The notes under the pieces were generated by a model that saw only the letters and a program-made list of their open reading frames with translations, ran no database searches and was not told where the DNA came from. The translations under genes were made by a program, and so were the position numbers. Positions 15,341 to 22,669 of a stretch of 31,885 nucleotides of DNA are shown in pieces. The stretch comes from UBA4736 sp002404015. Lineage in GTDB: Bacteria > Chloroflexota > Dormibacteria > Dormibacterales > Dormibacteraceae. The DNA is taken from assembly GCA_036747295.1 (NCBI GenBank), contig DAIOCN010000031.1:1-31885 (forward strand), written 5' to 3'. Every line of letters begins with the position of its first letter. Positions within the stretch are counted from its first letter, which is position 1.

Positions 15341-16321
15341 TCAGCCGGGCGCGAAGACGTGCGCCTCGAGCTCGTCGGCGCGGGCGTCGGGCTGCTGCTC
15401 CGCCCAGTCGGCGGCCTCCCCCGCCTCGACATCCACCTCGTCCCGGATCCGCCTGGCCTGCTGGGCCGTCAGCCAGCCGCGCGCGATCAGCCAGTCCTCG
15501 AACCTCAGCAGCGGATCGTGGCGGGCCGCGTCCTCAAGCTCCTCGGGCGGCCGGTACTTGGCCTGGTTGTCCTCCGAGGTGTGCGAGTTGATGCGCCAGA
15601 GCCGGGCCACGATGAAGGTCGGCCCCTCCCCCGCGCGCGCCCGCCGGACCGCCTCCCGGGCGGCCGCGTAGCAGGCGGGGACGTCCGTTCCGTCCACCCG
15701 CACCCCCAGCATCCCGTAGCCCTCGGCCCGCGCGGCGAGGTCGGGGTTGCCGGCCTGGAGCGAGAGCGGCACGGAGATGGCGTAGCCGTTGTTCTCGCAG
15801 ACGAACACGACCGGCAGGCGGTGCACGCCCGCGAAGTTCAGGCCCTCGTGGAAGTCCCCCTTGCTGGTCGCCCCGTCCCCGAAGCTGCAGAGCGTGACGC
15901 GGCCGTCGCCCAGCAGCTTGCTGGCGTACGCGACCCCGGCCGCCTTGGGGATCCAGGCCGCGACCACCTGGGACACGGGCGCGATGTTGAGCCGCTTGTG
16001 GGCGAAGGAGCCGCCGGGGATGTTGCGGCCGCCCGAGAGCGGGTCGCCTGCCTTGGCGAAGACCGCCAGCATCCACTCCCGGGGCGTGAGGCCGCGGGCG
16101 ACGGCGTTGCCCAGGCCGCGATAGTGAGGCACCAGCCAGTCGTCGGGGGTGAGGGCGGCGGTGGCGGCGACCTGGATGCCCTCGTGGCCCCGACTGGAGC
16201 CCACGAAAGGCGCGCGGCCCTGCTTGACCAGGATGTGCATGCGGTCGTCGAGCGCCTTCGCCACGCACATGGCGCGGTGGATGCGCAGGTACTCGTCGGG
16301 CTGCGCTTCCTCGAGCGTCAG
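15341..16321 (-). CDS. 2-oxoacid dehydrogenase E1 component, alpha subunit
   Basis: 326 aa if read from CTG 16321; the first ATG (16270) would give 309 aa but cuts the conserved first helix (DEYLRIHRAMCVAKALDDRM). No ATG, GTG or TTG exists between the upstream in-frame stop and 16270, while CTG 16321 overlaps the preceding stop as CTGA and has GAGG four bases upstream. The thiamine-diphosphate motif is intact (GDGATSKGDFHEGLNFAG to CENNGYAIS), as are HYRGLG and GSFAHKRLNIAP. It resembles pyruvate or branched-chain E1 alpha. The E1 beta, E2 and E3 genes are not adjacent. Being last in a leucine operon suggests a link to branched-chain 2-oxoacids, by inference. Confidence 0.85.
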   Translation of the reverse strand: MTLEEAQPDEYLRIHRAMCVAKALDDRMHILVKQGRAPFVGSSRGHEGIQVAATAALTPDDWLVPHYRGLGNAVARGLTPREWMLAVFAKAGDPLSGGRNIPGGSFAHKRLNIAPVSQVVAAWIPKAAGVAYASKLLGDGRVTLCSFGDGATSKGDFHEGLNFAGVHRLPVVFVCENNGYAISVPLSLQAGNPDLAARAEGYGMLGVRVDGTDVPACYAAAREAVRRARAGEGPTFIVARLWRINSHTSEDNQAKYRPPEELEDAARHDPLLRFEDWLIARGWLTAQQARRIRDEVDVEAGEAADWAEQQPDARADELEAHVFAPG

Positions 16322-17712
16322 AAACCCTCACTCTCACCGCTCAGGGCGGTGGCCAGCTCCACGACCTCCTCGGCGGTCACGCCGAGACCGTTCAGGTGCG
16401 CGTAGTAGTCGTGCTGAAACTGCCTGAAGTCGGCGCTCTCCGCCCGCTCCTCGCGCACGAGCTTCACCTGCTCCATGACCCGGGCCACGAGGTCCGCGTC
16501 ATAGCGCATCCCGGCCTGCTTGAGCGCGTGCTCGATGACCAGGGTGCCCGAGTGCTTGCCGTAGACGTACTGCACCTCAGCGCCCAGGTCCTCGGGCGGG
16601 ATGAACTGGTAGATCGCGGGGTGGATCAGCATGCCGGCCGTGTGGATGCCGGACTCGTGGCTGAAGACGTTCAGTCCGATCCCCGGCTCGGTGGGCTGCA
16701 CCGGGATGCCGCTGATGCGCTCCATGAAGCGGGCCAGCTCGCGCAGCTTCTCGTACTTGAAGCCCGGGATCTCGATGTCGAACAGGTAGCGCAGCTGGAG
16801 CAGGACCTGGTGCATGGGCGCGTTGCCGGTCCGCTCGCCGATGCCGTTCACCGAGGTCGTGAAGACGTCCGCGCCGCTGCCCAGCGCGACCACCGTGTTC
16901 CAGGCCCCGACCCCGAGGTCGTTGTGGAAGTGCACCACCAGCGGCGTGTCAGGCGTCGCCGCCTTGAGCTCGGAGATGTACTCCTGGACAGCGTAGGGCG
17001 AGTAGCAGCCGACGGTGTCGGGGGTGGACGGCCGGGTCCCGCCGGCCGCGATTCCATCCCGGTGGAGGCGCTTGATGTACTCGATGTCCGCGCGGCTCCC
17101 GTCCTCCCCGCCGAACTCGACCTCGCGAGCGCCCTGGGCCCGCGCGTACGAGATGGCCTCGCACAGCATCCGCACATTGGCGTCGCGGTAGAACTCGACC
17201 GGCAGCTCCAGCCACTCTGACGCGGGCACGCCTTCGCGGGCCAGCAGCGTCTTGCCCAGCTTGTACTTCACGTGGAGGTCCGAAGCCGACGTGAACACGA
17301 AGTAGGTGACCTCGTCGCGGCTATAGCCCAGCTCGTCGATGACGCGCATGGTGGCGTCGATGTCCTTGGGGTTGCTGCGCATCATGCACAGCACCTCCAG
17401 GTCAGCCCGGATCTCGCCTCGCTTGCGGCCCTCGAGGACCAGCCGCAGCGTCTCCCGCTCCGTCTCCGAGACGGCCGGAAAGCCCACGTCCATGATGTGC
17501 ACGCCGATGTCGGAGAGCAGCCTCGCCAGCTCGTACTTGCGTGCGGGCGAGATGGCAACGCCGGGCATCTGCTCGCCGTCGCGAAGCGTGTCGTCGTAGA
17601 CCCGAATCCTGTCCGCCGGCGGGAACTTCAGGTCGTGCTGGAACCGGCTCGGCGGCCGGACCAGGTCGGCCAGGGCCTCCTGCAGCTCGACGGGCGGATC
17701 AGAGCCTTCCAG
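16318..17712 (-). CDS. leuA: 2-isopropylmalate/homocitrate synthase-family protein
   Basis: 464 aa if started at CTG 17712, 14 bases inside leuD with GAGG 9 bases upstream. No ATG, GTG or TTG lies before Met at 17568, yet starting there removes the family's DDTLRDGEQ metal and substrate motif, clearly encoded at 17593-17569. ATT 17607 (429 aa) is another possible start. Other DRE-TIM motifs are VVHFHNDLGVGAWN (HxH metal ligands), VNGIGERTGN and HESGIHTAG. The protein ends soon after the communication helices and lacks the roughly 130-residue LeuA regulatory domain, so leucine feedback through that domain is not expected. leuB, leuC and leuD upstream favour isopropylmalate synthase; homocitrate synthase is the main alternative. 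Confidence 0.85.
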   Translation of the reverse strand: MEGSDPPVELQEALADLVRPPSRFQHDLKFPPADRIRVYDDTLRDGEQMPGVAISPARKYELARLLSDIGVHIMDVGFPAVSETERETLRLVLEGRKRGEIRADLEVLCMMRSNPKDIDATMRVIDELGYSRDEVTYFVFTSASDLHVKYKLGKTLLAREGVPASEWLELPVEFYRDANVRMLCEAISYARAQGAREVEFGGEDGSRADIEYIKRLHRDGIAAGGTRPSTPDTVGCYSPYAVQEYISELKAATPDTPLVVHFHNDLGVGAWNTVVALGSGADVFTTSVNGIGERTGNAPMHQVLLQLRYLFDIEIPGFKYEKLRELARFMERISGIPVQPTEPGIGLNVFSHESGIHTAGMLIHPAIYQFIPPEDLGAEVQYVYGKHSGTLVIEHALKQAGMRYDADLVARVMEQVKLVREERAESADFRQFQHDYYAHLNGLGVTAEEVVELATALSGESEGF

Positions 17713-18235
17713 CCGCCCTTTCCTCTTGCAGGCGCTTGCGGACCCAGGGCACCAGCCCGCCCATCGCGATCAGCTCGTTCATGAACTGGGGAAAGGCTTC
17801 GCACTCGTACTGGTCGCCCTTCGTGAAATTGCGGATGACGCCCTCCTCCAGGTCGACCTCCAGCTCATCGCCCTCGGCGATGCCCTCGGCTGCCTGGGGT
17901 GACTGCAGGATCGGATAGCCGAGGTTGATGGAGTTGCGAAAGAAGATCCTCGCGTAGGAGTCGGCGATGACGCAGGAGATGCCGGCGCCCCGGATGGCGA
18001 TCGGGGCGATCTCCCGCGATGAGCCGCAGCCGAAGTTGGAGCCGGCCGCCAGGATGTCGCCGGGCTGGATCTTCTGGGACCAGCCCTCGTTGCCGGGCAC
18101 CCCGCTCATGGCGAACTCGCCGAGCTTCTTTTCGTCCAGCGAGTAGATGGCGTACTTGGCCGGGATGATCTGATCGGTGTCGACGTTGTCGCCGAACCTC
18201 CAGGCACCCCCTCTGAGCACCGTCGCGGCCGTCAT
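17699..18235 (-). CDS. leuD: 3-isopropylmalate dehydratase small subunit
   Basis: 178 aa; ATG overlaps the leuC stop (ATGA). Motifs: FGDNVDTDQIIPAKY, AGSNFGCGSSRE (the swivel-domain loop), GISCVIADSYARIFFRNSINLGYPIL and DLEEGVI. With LeuC it isomerises 2-isopropylmalate to 3-isopropylmalate. The length of about 180 residues with LeuC of 428 fits the archaeal/LeuCD2-type pair, which is close to homoaconitase and citraconate-type enzymes, so the substrate is assigned mainly from the operon. Confidence 0.9.
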   Translation of the reverse strand: MTAATVLRGGAWRFGDNVDTDQIIPAKYAIYSLDEKKLGEFAMSGVPGNEGWSQKIQPGDILAAGSNFGCGSSREIAPIAIRGAGISCVIADSYARIFFRNSINLGYPILQSPQAAEGIAEGDELEVDLEEGVIRNFTKGDQYECEAFPQFMNELIAMGGLVPWVRKRLQEERAAGRL

Positions 18236-19518
18236 ACGCCGACCGGCTCGCGGCTCATGACTTCCCTGGGGTGGATGATCTCCCCGGCCACCGCGCTGGC
18301 TGCCGCGACGGTGGGATTGGCGAGATAGACGAGCGCCTTGGGGTCGCCCATGCGCCCCGGGAAGTTGCGGTTGGTCGTGCTGAGGCAGACCTCGCCCTCG
18401 CCGAGAACCCCCATGTGGCCGCCCAGGCAGGCGCCGCAGGTGGAGGCCGTCCAGGCCGCGCCCGCGTCCATGAAGACGCCGATCAGGCCCTCACGCTCGG
18501 CCATCCGGGCCACCTCTTCCGAGGAGGGCGTGATGATCATGCGCAGGCCGGGCGCAACCCGGCGGCCCTTGAGCACCGCCGCCACCTTGCGCAGGTCGGT
18601 GATCCGGCTGTTGGTGCAGGAGCCAACGAAGACCTGGTCGAGCCGGGTGCCGGCCACCTCCGAGATGGTCGCCATGTTGTCCGGCGACATCGGCTTGGCC
18701 AGCGTGATCTCGACCTTCTCGGCGTCGAACTCGAACACCCGCTCGTACTGGGCGTCAGGGTCCGACGAGACGGGCGTGTACTCGCGCTTGGCCCGCCCTT
18801 TCAGGTACTCCTCGGTCACCTCGTCGCACTCCATGATCCCGTTTTTGGCTCCGGCCTCGATCGCCATGTTGGTCATCGTCAGGCGACCCTCCATGTCGAT
18901 GTGCTTCAGGGCCTCCCCGGTGTGCTCCATGGCCTTCGAGCGCGCCCCGTCGACACCGATCGTCCCGATCACGTGGAGGATCAGGTCCTTCGACTCGACC
19001 CACTCGGACAGGCGGTTGTGATAGACGAACTTGAGCGTCTCCGGCACCCGGAACCAGAGCTCGCCGAGCGAGAAGACGCAGGCCAGGTCAGTCGAGCCGA
19101 TGCCGGTCGCGAAGTTGTTCAACGCGCCGTAGGTGCAGGAGTGGGAGTCGGCTCCGACGACCAGCTCGCCCGGCAGGACGAGGCCCTTCTCGGGGAGGAC
19201 CGTGTGACAGATGCCACCCTGGCCGACCTCGAAGTAGTACTTGATCCCCATGTCGTGGGCGAACTCGCGGGTCAGCCGCCCCAGCGTGGCGCTGGCCGCG
19301 TCCTTGGCGGGCTGGAAGTGGTCCTGGGTGATGGCGACGCGCTCGGGGTCCCACACCTTCTCGGCGCCCATCTGCTCGCGCATGACGCGCCCGGCCGGCG
19401 GGATCGTCAGGTCGTGGCCCATCGCGAAGTCCACCCTGGCGAGCAACAGGTCGCCGGGGCGCACCTGCTCGCGGCCGGCGGCGCGAGCCAGGATCTTCTC
19501 GCTCATCGTCATGCCCAT
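18232..19518 (-). CDS. leuC: 3-isopropylmalate dehydratase large subunit
   Basis: 428 aa. Three in-frame ATGs stand at 19518, 19512 and 19506; the first is chosen because AGGAG lies 12 bases upstream. The 4Fe-4S ligands are visible in VGSCTNSR and STCGACLGG, with DSHSCTYGALNNFATGIGSTDLA earlier. It is the aconitase-family catalytic subunit of isopropylmalate isomerase, shorter than the E. coli LeuC (about 466), as in the archaeal-type branch. It lies 15 bases after leuB and is coupled to leuD. Confidence 0.92.
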   Translation of the reverse strand: MGMTMSEKILARAAGREQVRPGDLLLARVDFAMGHDLTIPPAGRVMREQMGAEKVWDPERVAITQDHFQPAKDAASATLGRLTREFAHDMGIKYYFEVGQGGICHTVLPEKGLVLPGELVVGADSHSCTYGALNNFATGIGSTDLACVFSLGELWFRVPETLKFVYHNRLSEWVESKDLILHVIGTIGVDGARSKAMEHTGEALKHIDMEGRLTMTNMAIEAGAKNGIMECDEVTEEYLKGRAKREYTPVSSDPDAQYERVFEFDAEKVEITLAKPMSPDNMATISEVAGTRLDQVFVGSCTNSRITDLRKVAAVLKGRRVAPGLRMIITPSSEEVARMAEREGLIGVFMDAGAAWTASTCGACLGGHMGVLGEGEVCLSTTNRNFPGRMGDPKALVYLANPTVAAASAVAGEIIHPREVMSREPVGV

Positions 19519-19533
19519 CGCGTAATCAGTCTC

Positions 19534-20559
19534 CTATAGGCGGCGAAGGACGGCGTCGCCGACCTCGGACGTACTCAGCGAGCCGCCCAGGTCGCGCGTG
19601 CAGTCTCCGTCCCCGATCGCCTTCACGACGGCCTGTTCGATCCTCTTCGCGGCCTCCTCGTGACCGAGGTGCTCGACCATCATAGCCCCGGTCAAGATGG
19701 CCCCGAAAGGGTTCACGACTCCCTGCCCGGCGATGGTCGGCGCGCTCCCGTGGACGGGCTCGAAAAGTCCCCGTCCGGACTCCGGGTTGATGTTGGCGGA
19801 GGGGGCGATGCCCATCCCGCCGATCAGCGCCGCGGCCAGGTCGCTGAGGATGTCGCCGAACAGGTTGCCGGTGACTATCACCTCGAACTGCGTGGGGTCG
19901 CGCACGAGCTCCATCGCTGCGGCGTCGACGTAGAGGTGCCGCACCTCAAGGCCCGGCCGCTCCTTCACCAGGGCCTTCCAGCGGTCCTGCCAGAGGCCCC
20001 CGGCGTGCTCCATGGCGTTCGACTTGTCCACCATGCAGAGCTTGTGCCGGGCCCTGGAGAAGCCGTACTCGAGGATCCTGGTCACGCCCTTGGCCGTGTT
20101 CAGGTCCTCCTGGATGGCGACCTCGTCGGGCGTGCCGCGCTTGAACCGGCCTCCGATCCCGGCGTAGAGGCCCTCGGTGTTCTCGCGGACGATCAGCAGG
20201 TCCACCGGCCGCCGGGCCTCGTCGCGCAGTGGGCTCAACCGGTCGTCGTACAGGCGCGCCGGTCTCAGGTTGACGTAGAGGTCGAGCTCGAAGCGCAGCC
20301 GGAGCAGCACCCGGGCGGGGTAGCCCACGTCCGGCACCCGGGGGTCGCCGATGGCGCCGAACAGGATGGCGTCAGCGGCGGCCGCGGCCTGGAAGGTCTC
20401 CTCCGACATGGCCGGTTCGCCGCGGAGGATGGGGGTTGCCCCGACCTCGAGCTCCTCGAACTCCAGCCCCAGCGCGCAGGCCTGGAGAACCTTCACCGCC
20501 TCGGGCACGACCTCCTGGCCGGCGAGGTCGCCGGGCAGGACCGCGATGTGTCCGCTCAC
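19534..20559 (-). CDS. leuB: 3-isopropylmalate dehydrogenase family protein
   Basis: 341 aa, GTG start. Conserved elements: RFELDLYVNLRPARLY, VRENTEGLYAG, MVDKSNAM, YVDAAAMELVRDPTQFEVIVTGNLFGDILSD, the NAD-binding segment EPVHGSAP and NPFGAILTGAMM. It oxidatively decarboxylates 3-isopropylmalate. Two points are odd: the first loop, usually GDGIGPEV, reads GDLAGQEV, and homoisocitrate or tartrate dehydrogenases belong to the same family. It is first in the operon; TGCTAGCCT (20578-20570), an extended -10, ends 10 nt before the GTG, so the message has almost no leader and no room for an attenuator. Confidence 0.88.
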   Translation of the reverse strand: MSGHIAVLPGDLAGQEVVPEAVKVLQACALGLEFEELEVGATPILRGEPAMSEETFQAAAAADAILFGAIGDPRVPDVGYPARVLLRLRFELDLYVNLRPARLYDDRLSPLRDEARRPVDLLIVRENTEGLYAGIGGRFKRGTPDEVAIQEDLNTAKGVTRILEYGFSRARHKLCMVDKSNAMEHAGGLWQDRWKALVKERPGLEVRHLYVDAAAMELVRDPTQFEVIVTGNLFGDILSDLAAALIGGMGIAPSANINPESGRGLFEPVHGSAPTIAGQGVVNPFGAILTGAMMVEHLGHEEAAKRIEQAVVKAIGDGDCTRDLGGSLSTSEVGDAVLRRL

Positions 20560-20569
20560 TTCGTTGATG

Positions 20570-20578
20570 AGGCTAGCA
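20570..20578 (-). promoter_or_regulatory. Extended -10 of the leu operon
   Basis: On the minus strand TGCTAGCCT matches the TGnTAnnnT extended -10 pattern and ends 10 nt upstream of the leuB GTG. No -35 consensus is visible. The predicted transcript would have a leader of only a few bases. Confidence 0.4.
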
Positions 20579-20636
20579 GGGCGTTGGAAAAGGTCGGCGA
20601 GGGATTCGGTGGCCAGGGGGCCCAGCTCCTAGGCGC

Positions 20637-20686
20637 CTCCGAGAACCGGAGCAAAGCGTATTGGAGATACGCGTCGCGAGGATCGC
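20637..20686. other. Three tandem small hairpins upstream of the leu operon
   Basis: In the 176-base gap between the small membrane gene and leuB lie CTCCG-agaac-CGGAG (20637-20651), GCGTAT-tggag-ATACGC (20656-20672) and GCGA-gga-TCGC (20676-20686), only 4 bases apart. No protein or known RNA family is recognised here. A T5 run follows at 20732-20736 on the plus strand, but without an adjoining strong stem. Confidence 0.35.
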
Positions 20687-20735
20687 AGGAGGCAACGACG
20701 GAGATGGGCCGCATGGGCGCCGAACGATTCCTTTT

Positions 20736-21107
20736 TCAACGGCCTGCTGGCCGAGTGGCCCACAGCGGGTAGGTCAGGCAGGCCAGCGTGCCCAGGGTGA
20801 CGGCGGCCAGCGGAAGCTCACCGAACAGGCCCAGCTGTCCCCGCCAGGCGATCAGCAGCACCAGGTCCAGCACCAGGACCGCGGACGCCATCCGCCAGCC
20901 ACCGCCCGGTTGGGTGACGCGATAGGCGGCGCCGAGGGCCAGGGCGGCATAGCCGAGGAACACCACCCCGATCACACCCAGGAGGATGGGGACGTACACC
21001 TGGTTCATCGGCTGGTAGTCGGCCGGCAGGCGGCTCACGAACGCGAGTAGGCCGAGGGCGAGCCCAGCGCGGAGAGCGAGCAGGAACGAGGCGGCCCGCT
21101 GGATCAG
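20736..21107 (-). CDS. Small four-helix membrane protein, CTG start candidate
   Basis: 123 aa if read from CTG 21107, which overlaps the ligase stop as CTGA. No ATG, GTG or TTG lies in frame between the real ligase coding region and residue 23 (a GTG inside the first helix), so a usual start would cut that helix. Four hydrophobic segments: residues about 4-24, 38-62, 74-91 and 96-115, joined by short loops (SRLPADYQPMNQ, YRVTQPGGGWR, ATRPAGR tail). No family is recognised. The position directly behind a CoA ligase suggests coexpression, not function. Confidence 0.65.
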   Translation of the reverse strand: MIQRAASFLLALRAGLALGLLAFVSRLPADYQPMNQVYVPILLGVIGVVFLGYAALALGAAYRVTQPGGGWRMASAVLVLDLVLLIAWRGQLGLFGELPLAAVTLGTLACLTYPLWATRPAGR

Positions 21108-22642
21108 ACCGACGCCGTCTCCGCGGCCTGCGCGCGCAGCTTGTAGCGCTGGATCTTGCCGGTGACGGTGCGCGGCAGGTCGTCGACGAACTCGACGAAG
21201 TGCGGGTACTGGAAGCGCTGCAGCCGGGACTTGCAGTGCTCCTGCAGCTCGGCCGCCAGCGCGGGCGACGGCACCGCGTCCTTCGGGATCACGAAGGCCC
21301 GGATCTTGGTGAAACCCGCGTGGTCGAAGCCGACCACCGCGCTCTCGGCGACCGCGGGGTGCTCGATCAGGACCGCCTCGATCTCCATCGGTGAGACCCA
21401 CAGGCCGGAGACCTTGATCATGTCGTCGGAGCGTCCCTCGTACCAGTAGAAGCCGTCCGCGTCCTGCCGGTAGCGGTCGCCGCTGAAGAACCAGTCGCCC
21501 AGCAGGCTCTGCTTGGTCTTCTCGTGCTGGGCCCAGTACAGGGCCAGGGCCGAGTCGCCGCGCACGTAGTGGTCGCCCGCCTCTCCAACAGCCACCGGCT
21601 GGCCCAGCTCGTCGAGGATCTTCATCTCGTAGCCGGGCACGGCCTTTCCCGACGATCCCGGCCGCACGTCGTCGATCCGATTGCTGCAGTAGATGTGGAG
21701 CATCTCGGTCGAGCCGATCCCGTCCAGGATCGTCAGCCCGGTCCGCTCCTTCCAGCGCCGCCAGACCTCGGCCGGCAGGGATTCCCCGGCCGAGACGCAG
21801 TGCCGGATGCTGGACAGGTCGGCAGCGCCGAAGTCCGGGTGGTTGAGCAGCGCGTTGTAAAGAGTCGGCGCGCTGAAGAACAGCGTCGGCCGGCGGTCGG
21901 CGATGGCCTGCAGAACCGCCGGCGGAGTGGGACGGCCGCTGAGCTGCACCGCGGTAGCGCCCACCCACTGCGGAAAGCTGAGCCCGTTGCCAAGGCCGTA
22001 AGCGTGGAAGAGCTTCGTGGTCGAGAAGGTGACGTCCGGCTCCCGGATGCCCAGGACCTGCTCGGCGTAGGTCCGGCACGTGAAGGCGATGTCGTGTTGG
22101 AGGTGGACCACAGCCTTCGGCTTGCCGGTGGATCCGGAGCTGTACAGCCAGAACGCCATGTCATCGCGCCGGGTGGGGGTCGGCTCCAGAGGCGAAGCGT
22201 CCGCGCCCTGGAAGGGATCGTGGTGCAGGAGCCGCGGAGGCTCCGCCGCCCTGGCGACCGCCGCTCCCACCTTCTCAGCCGTGGAGTCGTCGACCAACAC
22301 GATCCTGGCCAGTGAGTCGTCGATGTAGTGGTCGTAGTCCTCGCTGTGCTGGAGCAGCGGGTTCACGGGCACCGGGATGGCGCCGATCCGGATCGCCCCC
22401 CAGAAGGCGGCAACCATGGTGGGCGAGTCGTCCAGCACGAGCAGGATGCGCTCCTCGCGCCGCACATCGTGCTCCCGGAAGGTGCGGGCCGACTGGCACG
22501 TCAGGCGGTAGAGCTGCTCGTAGGTGACGCTGCCACCGGCGCCCAGGAGGGCGGGCTTGCCGCCGCGGCCTGCCTCGAGGTTCGCGTCCAGGATCGTGCT
22601 GGCGTTGTAGCGTTCCGGCAGCTCGGAAGCCGACCAGCTCAT
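21104..22642 (-). CDS. Benzoate-CoA ligase-family acyl/aryl-CoA synthetase
   Basis: 512 aa, ATG start. ANL-superfamily motifs: P-loop YSSGSTGKPK (167-176), DGIGSTEMLHIY, GDHYVRGDS, DWFFSGDRYRQDADGFYWYEGRSDDMIKVSGLWVSP-type hinge region, and TGKIQR with catalytic Lys496. The GIGSTEMLHIYCSNR segment and overall sequence match the benzoate-CoA ligase family, which adenylates benzoate or a related aryl acid and forms the CoA thioester. The substrate is not certain. On the minus strand TAAACT (22657-22652) ends 9 nt before the ATG. The gene is divergent from the DCC gene with only 27 bases between start codons. Confidence 0.88.
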   Translation of the reverse strand: MSWSASELPERYNASTILDANLEAGRGGKPALLGAGGSVTYEQLYRLTCQSARTFREHDVRREERILLVLDDSPTMVAAFWGAIRIGAIPVPVNPLLQHSEDYDHYIDDSLARIVLVDDSTAEKVGAAVARAAEPPRLLHHDPFQGADASPLEPTPTRRDDMAFWLYSSGSTGKPKAVVHLQHDIAFTCRTYAEQVLGIREPDVTFSTTKLFHAYGLGNGLSFPQWVGATAVQLSGRPTPPAVLQAIADRRPTLFFSAPTLYNALLNHPDFGAADLSSIRHCVSAGESLPAEVWRRWKERTGLTILDGIGSTEMLHIYCSNRIDDVRPGSSGKAVPGYEMKILDELGQPVAVGEAGDHYVRGDSALALYWAQHEKTKQSLLGDWFFSGDRYRQDADGFYWYEGRSDDMIKVSGLWVSPMEIEAVLIEHPAVAESAVVGFDHAGFTKIRAFVIPKDAVPSPALAAELQEHCKSRLQRFQYPHFVEFVDDLPRTVTGKIQRYKLRAQAAETASV

Positions 22643-22651
22643 GTGCCGTGC

Positions 22652-22661
22652 AGTTTAGTGT
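22652..22661. promoter_or_regulatory. Overlapping divergent -10 elements (ligase / DCC gene)
   Basis: AGTTTAGTGT holds TAAACT on the minus strand (22657-22652; 9 nt before ATG 22642) and TAGTGT on the plus strand (22656-22661; 8 nt before ATG 22670). The whole intergenic gap is 27 bases, so both messages would be nearly leaderless. Confidence 0.45.
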
Positions 22662-22669
22662 CGTCGGCG

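Noticed and set aside
20732..20764. Terminator after the four-helix protein gene
   Set aside because: The CGGCC/GGCCG stem is present but the T-run lies on the wrong side for the minus-strand transcript.
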